The notes beneath the pieces were generated by a model. It saw only the letters and a program-made list of their open reading frames with translations, had not been told where the DNA came from and ran no database searches. DNA of 7,806 nucleotides from Oscillospiraceae bacterium (GTDB taxonomy: Bacteria > Bacillota > Clostridia > Oscillospirales > Oscillospiraceae). Location: the NCBI GenBank assembly GCA_031288675.1, contig JAITQY010000049.1:1-7806 (forward strand). Direction: 5' to 3'. Both the position numbers and the translations under genes were made by a program. Below are positions 6,638 through 7,806 of this stretch, in pieces (positions within the stretch are counted from its first letter, which is position 1; every line of letters begins with the position of its first letter).

Positions 6638-6654
6638 ATTGATTACCGGTCAAT
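6638..6654. repeat. Short dyad in the recD2 leader, candidate operator
   Basis: ATTGA (6638-6642) and TCAAT (6650-6654) are separated by 7 bp, centred about 20 bp downstream of the predicted recD2 transcription start. The position would suit a repressor site, but a 5-bp arm is short enough to be chance. It does not match the Gram-positive LexA box. Confidence 0.25.
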
Positions 6655-6672
6655 CATTCGCCGTATTGTTGA

Positions 6673-6701
6673 AGTATACAACACAAAGGCGTATTTGTCA
6701 A
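6673..6701 (-). promoter_or_regulatory. Main promoter of the recD2-comF-mreB unit
   Basis: The minus strand reads TTGACA (6701-6696), a 17-bp spacer, then TATACT (6678-6673), a full -35 match and 5 of 6 at -10. The predicted start is A6666, giving a leader of 119 nt before the recD2 ATG. Around and upstream of the -35 the sequence is related to the hydratase promoter (2587-2632). Confidence 0.85.
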
Positions 6702-6738
6702 GGGCGCATTTTTGTATAACCGTAAACATTTTGTTAAC
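6693..6738 (-). repeat. Copy B of the 46-bp promoter-upstream element
   Basis: This segment is 35/46 identical to 2587-2632, in the same orientation and at the same distance to TTGACA. Its dyad AACAAAATGTT (6725-6735) corresponds to AATAAATTATT in copy A, with one compensatory T-A to C-G change. It lies just downstream of the doubtful ORF ending at 6752. Confidence 0.55.
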
Positions 6739-6751
6739 ATCATTTCAAAAT

Positions 6752-6943
6752 TTACTCCATTATATTGTACCGCCGTACGCGGCGCTTCATTATGTCTATG
6801 CCAGATGCAAAGGCTTCTTGCAACTTGTATAATCCGTTTGCAAGTTTTGTATATTTTGCTGTAGGGCTACAATCAAATTGCACTAACGCGAGTAATTCTT
6901 GCGAAGCTGATTTGTGACAAAATACAAAATTACAGACTTGCAT
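6752..6943 (-). CDS. Doubtful small hypothetical ORF (63 codons)
   Basis: An ATG-to-TAA frame encodes 63 residues, MQVCNFVFCHKSASQELLAL at the start and ending KRRVRRYNIME. I recognise no family. There is no signal peptide or membrane helix, and three cysteines (positions 4, 9, 25) and a basic C-terminal tail are the only visible traits. No Shine-Dalgarno sequence precedes the start, and codon choice (TTG, TTA, AAA, ATA) is more AT-rich than in neighbouring genes. In the same frame upstream there is a 12-codon ORF at 6986-7024, separated by three stop codons, so both might be pieces of a decayed gene. It could equally be chance open sequence. Confidence 0.22.
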   Translation of the reverse strand: MQVCNFVFCHKSASQELLALVQFDCSPTAKYTKLANGLYKLQEAFASGIDIMKRRVRRYNIME

Positions 6944-6953
6944 TTAATGGTTA

Positions 6954-6982
6954 TTGATAATTAGCTAAGCTTGTGTTATACT
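6954..6982 (+). promoter_or_regulatory. Promoter of the CO dehydrogenase gene
   Basis: TTGATA (6954-6959), a 17-bp spacer and TATACT (6977-6982) preceded by TGTGT form a strong extended -10 promoter with each hexamer at 5 of 6. The predicted start is near 6988-6990, giving a cooS leader of about 130 nt that contains a hairpin (7002-7035) and a GC-rich palindrome (7062-7077). Confidence 0.75.
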
Positions 6983-6985
6983 AAG

Positions 6986-7024
6986 TTACGAACCCATAAG
7001 GGGGATTTGCAATTTTACATTCAT
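6986..7024 (-). CDS. Candidate 12-codon ORF with strong ribosome binding site
   Basis: On the minus strand GGGAGGTGCAA is followed directly by ATG and the peptide MNVKLQIPLMGS, then TAA. GGAGG sits 5 nt before the ATG, a better ribosome site than those of comF or recD2. The site and start lie inside a hairpin (7002-7035): the ribosome site is in the 5' arm and the ATG is in the loop. A -10-like TATACT lies about 25 bp upstream at 7053-7048. I recognise no leader-peptide type, since there is no run of one amino acid. It may be a regulatory micro-ORF, the start of a decayed gene, or part of a dispersed repeat. Confidence 0.25.
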   Translation of the reverse strand: MNVKLQIPLMGS

Positions 7025-7035
7025 TTGCACCTCCC
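7002..7035. repeat. Hairpin in the cooS leader
   Basis: GGGA (7002-7005) pairs with TCCC (7032-7035) and TGCAA (7008-7012) pairs with TTGCA (7025-7029), separated by a 2x2 internal loop and closing a 12-nt loop. In cooS mRNA it would lie near the 5' end. Read on the minus strand, the same fold covers the ribosome binding site of the micro-ORF at 6986-7024. Confidence 0.45.
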
Positions 7036-7047
7036 GTTTAGGTTGAA

Positions 7048-7079
7048 AGTATAGCGCAAAAACGCGCGACGCGCGTCAA
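7048..7079 (-). promoter_or_regulatory. Weak minus-strand promoter candidate with a 20-bp spacer
   Basis: The minus strand reads TTGACG (7079-7074), 20 bp, then TATACT (7053-7048). The spacing is too long for normal sigma-A use, but spacers of 19-20 bp are known at promoters activated by MerR-family regulators. The GC-rich dyad at 7062-7077 overlaps the -35 and spacer. Transcription would begin near 7041 and reach the micro-ORF after about 17 nt. No regulator gene is visible nearby. Confidence 0.25.
7062..7077. repeat. GC-rich palindrome and tandem ACGCGCG in the cooS leader
   Basis: ACGCGC, GAC, GCGCGT (7062-7076) forms a 6-bp inverted repeat. The overlapping GACGCGCGTC (7068-7077) is a perfect 10-bp palindrome, and ACGCGCG is also repeated twice in tandem. 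It lies 41 nt upstream of the cooS ATG in otherwise AT-rich sequence and could be an operator or a leader stem. It does not resemble the TGTCA-type half-sites of the CO sensor CooA. Confidence 0.45.
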
Positions 7080-7118
7080 ATCAGTAAATCTTATTAGTAT
7101 TATAAGGAGTATTCGACT

Positions 7119-7806
7119 ATGGCTGAAAACAAAAAGATCACCACCGTCGAGGAAATGGAAGCGGACTCACAGAAGCTGCATGAGCGTGCCTGTGAAGTCT
7201 GCGGCGAGACTTGGCTTGAACGTGCCGAAGCTCAGAAAAACCATTGTAAGTTCGGCGAAGGCGGTATCTGCTGCCGTAACTGTTCAATGGGACCCTGCCG
7301 AATTTCCCCGAAAGCACCGCGCGGAATATGCGGTGCGGACGCTCACGCAATCGCTGCGAGAAACTATCTGCGGGCAATCAGCGCCGGTACGGCTTCGCAC
7401 TCCGACCACGCCCGCGAGATTTTGCATGTTCTGCACCATACCAAAGCAGAAGGTCCGTACATCATTCGCGATGAGCAGAAGCTTATCAACCTTGCTCACG
7501 AGTGGCAGGTTGCCACAGAGGGACGCGACATCTATGACGTAGCGCACGAAGTCGCCGAAATCGGTCTTATGGAATTCGGGCGTCCGTTCGGAGAGATGCG
7601 CTTCCCCGGACGCGCACCGAAGGAGCGGCAAGACCTTTGGCACAAAGAGCATATTTGGCCGCGTTCTATTGACCGTGAAATCGCGACCGCAATGCATATG
7701 ACCCATATGGGCAACTCCGCCGATCCGGAAGCGCTTATCCGTCAGGGGCTTCGCACGTCGATTTCCAACGGCTGGGGAGGCTCTATGCTCGGCACTGAGA
7801 TTACAG
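7119..7806 (+). CDS. cooS: Anaerobic Ni-Fe carbon monoxide dehydrogenase catalytic subunit, N-terminal part (runs off right edge)
   Basis: Known role: this cytoplasmic homodimeric enzyme interconverts CO and water with CO2, protons and electrons at a Ni-Fe-S C-cluster, supplying electrons to ferredoxin or carbon to the Wood-Ljungdahl pathway. Seen: 229 codons open to the window edge from an ATG with AAGGAG 9 nt upstream. The cluster-binding N-terminus is clear: Cys43, then CCRNCSMGPCR (Cys51, 52, 55, 60) and Cys71. This spacing matches the D-cluster (first two) and B-cluster (remaining four) ligands of the family. Family signatures follow: ARNYLRAISAGTASHSDHAR (80-99), then RAPKERQDLW (165-174), SIDREI (183-188), THMG (195-198) and GLRTSISNGWGGSM (210-223). 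The C-cluster ligands lie beyond the window. An extra CxxC (Cys25, Cys28) is present. The name acsA would apply if acetyl-CoA synthase genes follow, which cannot be seen here. Confidence 0.96.
   Translation, partial: MAENKKITTVEEMEADSQKLHERACEVCGETWLERAEAQKNHCKFGEGGICCRNCSMGPCRISPKAPRGICGADAHAIAARNYLRAISAGTASHSDHAREILHVLHHTKAEGPYIIRDEQKLINLAHEWQVATEGRDIYDVAHEVAEIGLMEFGRPFGEMRFPGRAPKERQDLWHKEHIWPRSIDREIATAMHMTHMGNSADPEALIRQGLRTSISNGWGGSMLGTEIT

Larger units (their letters stand above)
6548..7118. other. 571-bp divergent intergenic region between recD2 and the CO dehydrogenase gene
   Basis: This region separates leftward recD2 from rightward cooS. It is more AT-rich than the flanking genes. 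It contains two possible recD2 promoters, leader hairpins, a doubtful 63-codon ORF, an inverted repeat AACTTG/CAAGTT (6822-6827, 6841-6846), the cooS promoter, a hairpin with a 12-codon minus-strand ORF, and a GC-rich palindrome at 7062-7077. I saw no tRNA, known riboswitch or insertion sequence. Confidence 0.7.

Noticed and set aside
6911..6935. CRP/CooA-type operator near TGTGACA upstream of cooS
   Set aside because: Only one half-site (TGTGA) is present, with no matching TCACA or CGACA half at the required spacing.
7075..7103. Second cooS promoter with TATTAT at 7098-7103
   Set aside because: The -35 matches only 3 of 6 positions, and the predicted start would fall after the ribosome binding site AAGGAG.
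7284..7706. 140-codon minus-strand open frame opposite cooS
   Set aside because: The plus strand carries unmistakable CO dehydrogenase cluster motifs with a good ribosome site; the antisense frame is a by-product of codon usage.

Overview
The window looks like a chromosomal segment of an anaerobic, low-oxygen-adapted member of the Bacillota, most likely class Clostridia. The evidence is a Ni-type carbon monoxide dehydrogenase, a clostridial-type aconitase-like hydratase, a VanW-family protein, a recD2-comF-mreB gene order as I recall it from Oscillospiraceae-like clostridia, AAGGAG ribosome binding sites and extended -10 promoters of the Gram-positive TRTGN type. The genus cannot be named from this window alone.

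Layout. On the minus strand, read from right to left, there are two transcription units. Unit 1 runs from a strong promoter at 6673-6701 through recD2 (6547-4313), comF (4313-3687, TAATG overlap) and mreB (3653-2628). It encodes a DNA helicase, a phosphoribosyltransferase-like competence protein and a bacterial actin. Unit 2 runs from a perfect-consensus promoter (TTGACA, 17 bp, TATAAT) at 2567-2595, through an unusual repeat-filled leader of about 340 nt, into an aconitase-family hydratase (2219-222). The hydratase is translationally coupled through another TAATG to a VanW-family gene (222-1) that leaves the window on the left. On the plus strand a cooS/acsA-type CO dehydrogenase gene starts at 7119 and leaves the window on the right.

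Two gene-poor stretches carry most of the unusual material. The first, 2220-2627, holds a heptanucleotide tandem array of 17 perfect units that begins one base after the predicted transcription start, a hairpin, a 14-bp tandem duplication and a pair of 25-bp direct repeats. The second, 6548-7118, holds the recD2 promoter(s), the cooS promoter, a doubtful 63-codon ORF, a 12-codon ORF with a very good ribosome binding site buried in a hairpin, and a GC-rich palindrome. The promoters of units 1 and 2 lie in related 46-bp segments (35/46 identical) that keep a small dyad through one compensatory change, so they may share a regulator or come from one duplicated element.

No rRNA, tRNA, CRISPR array, insertion sequence or clear intrinsic terminator was seen. 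No complete new defence or metabolic system is evident. The best candidates for something undescribed are the transcribed heptamer leader of the hydratase-vanW unit and the SD-sequestering hairpin upstream of cooS.
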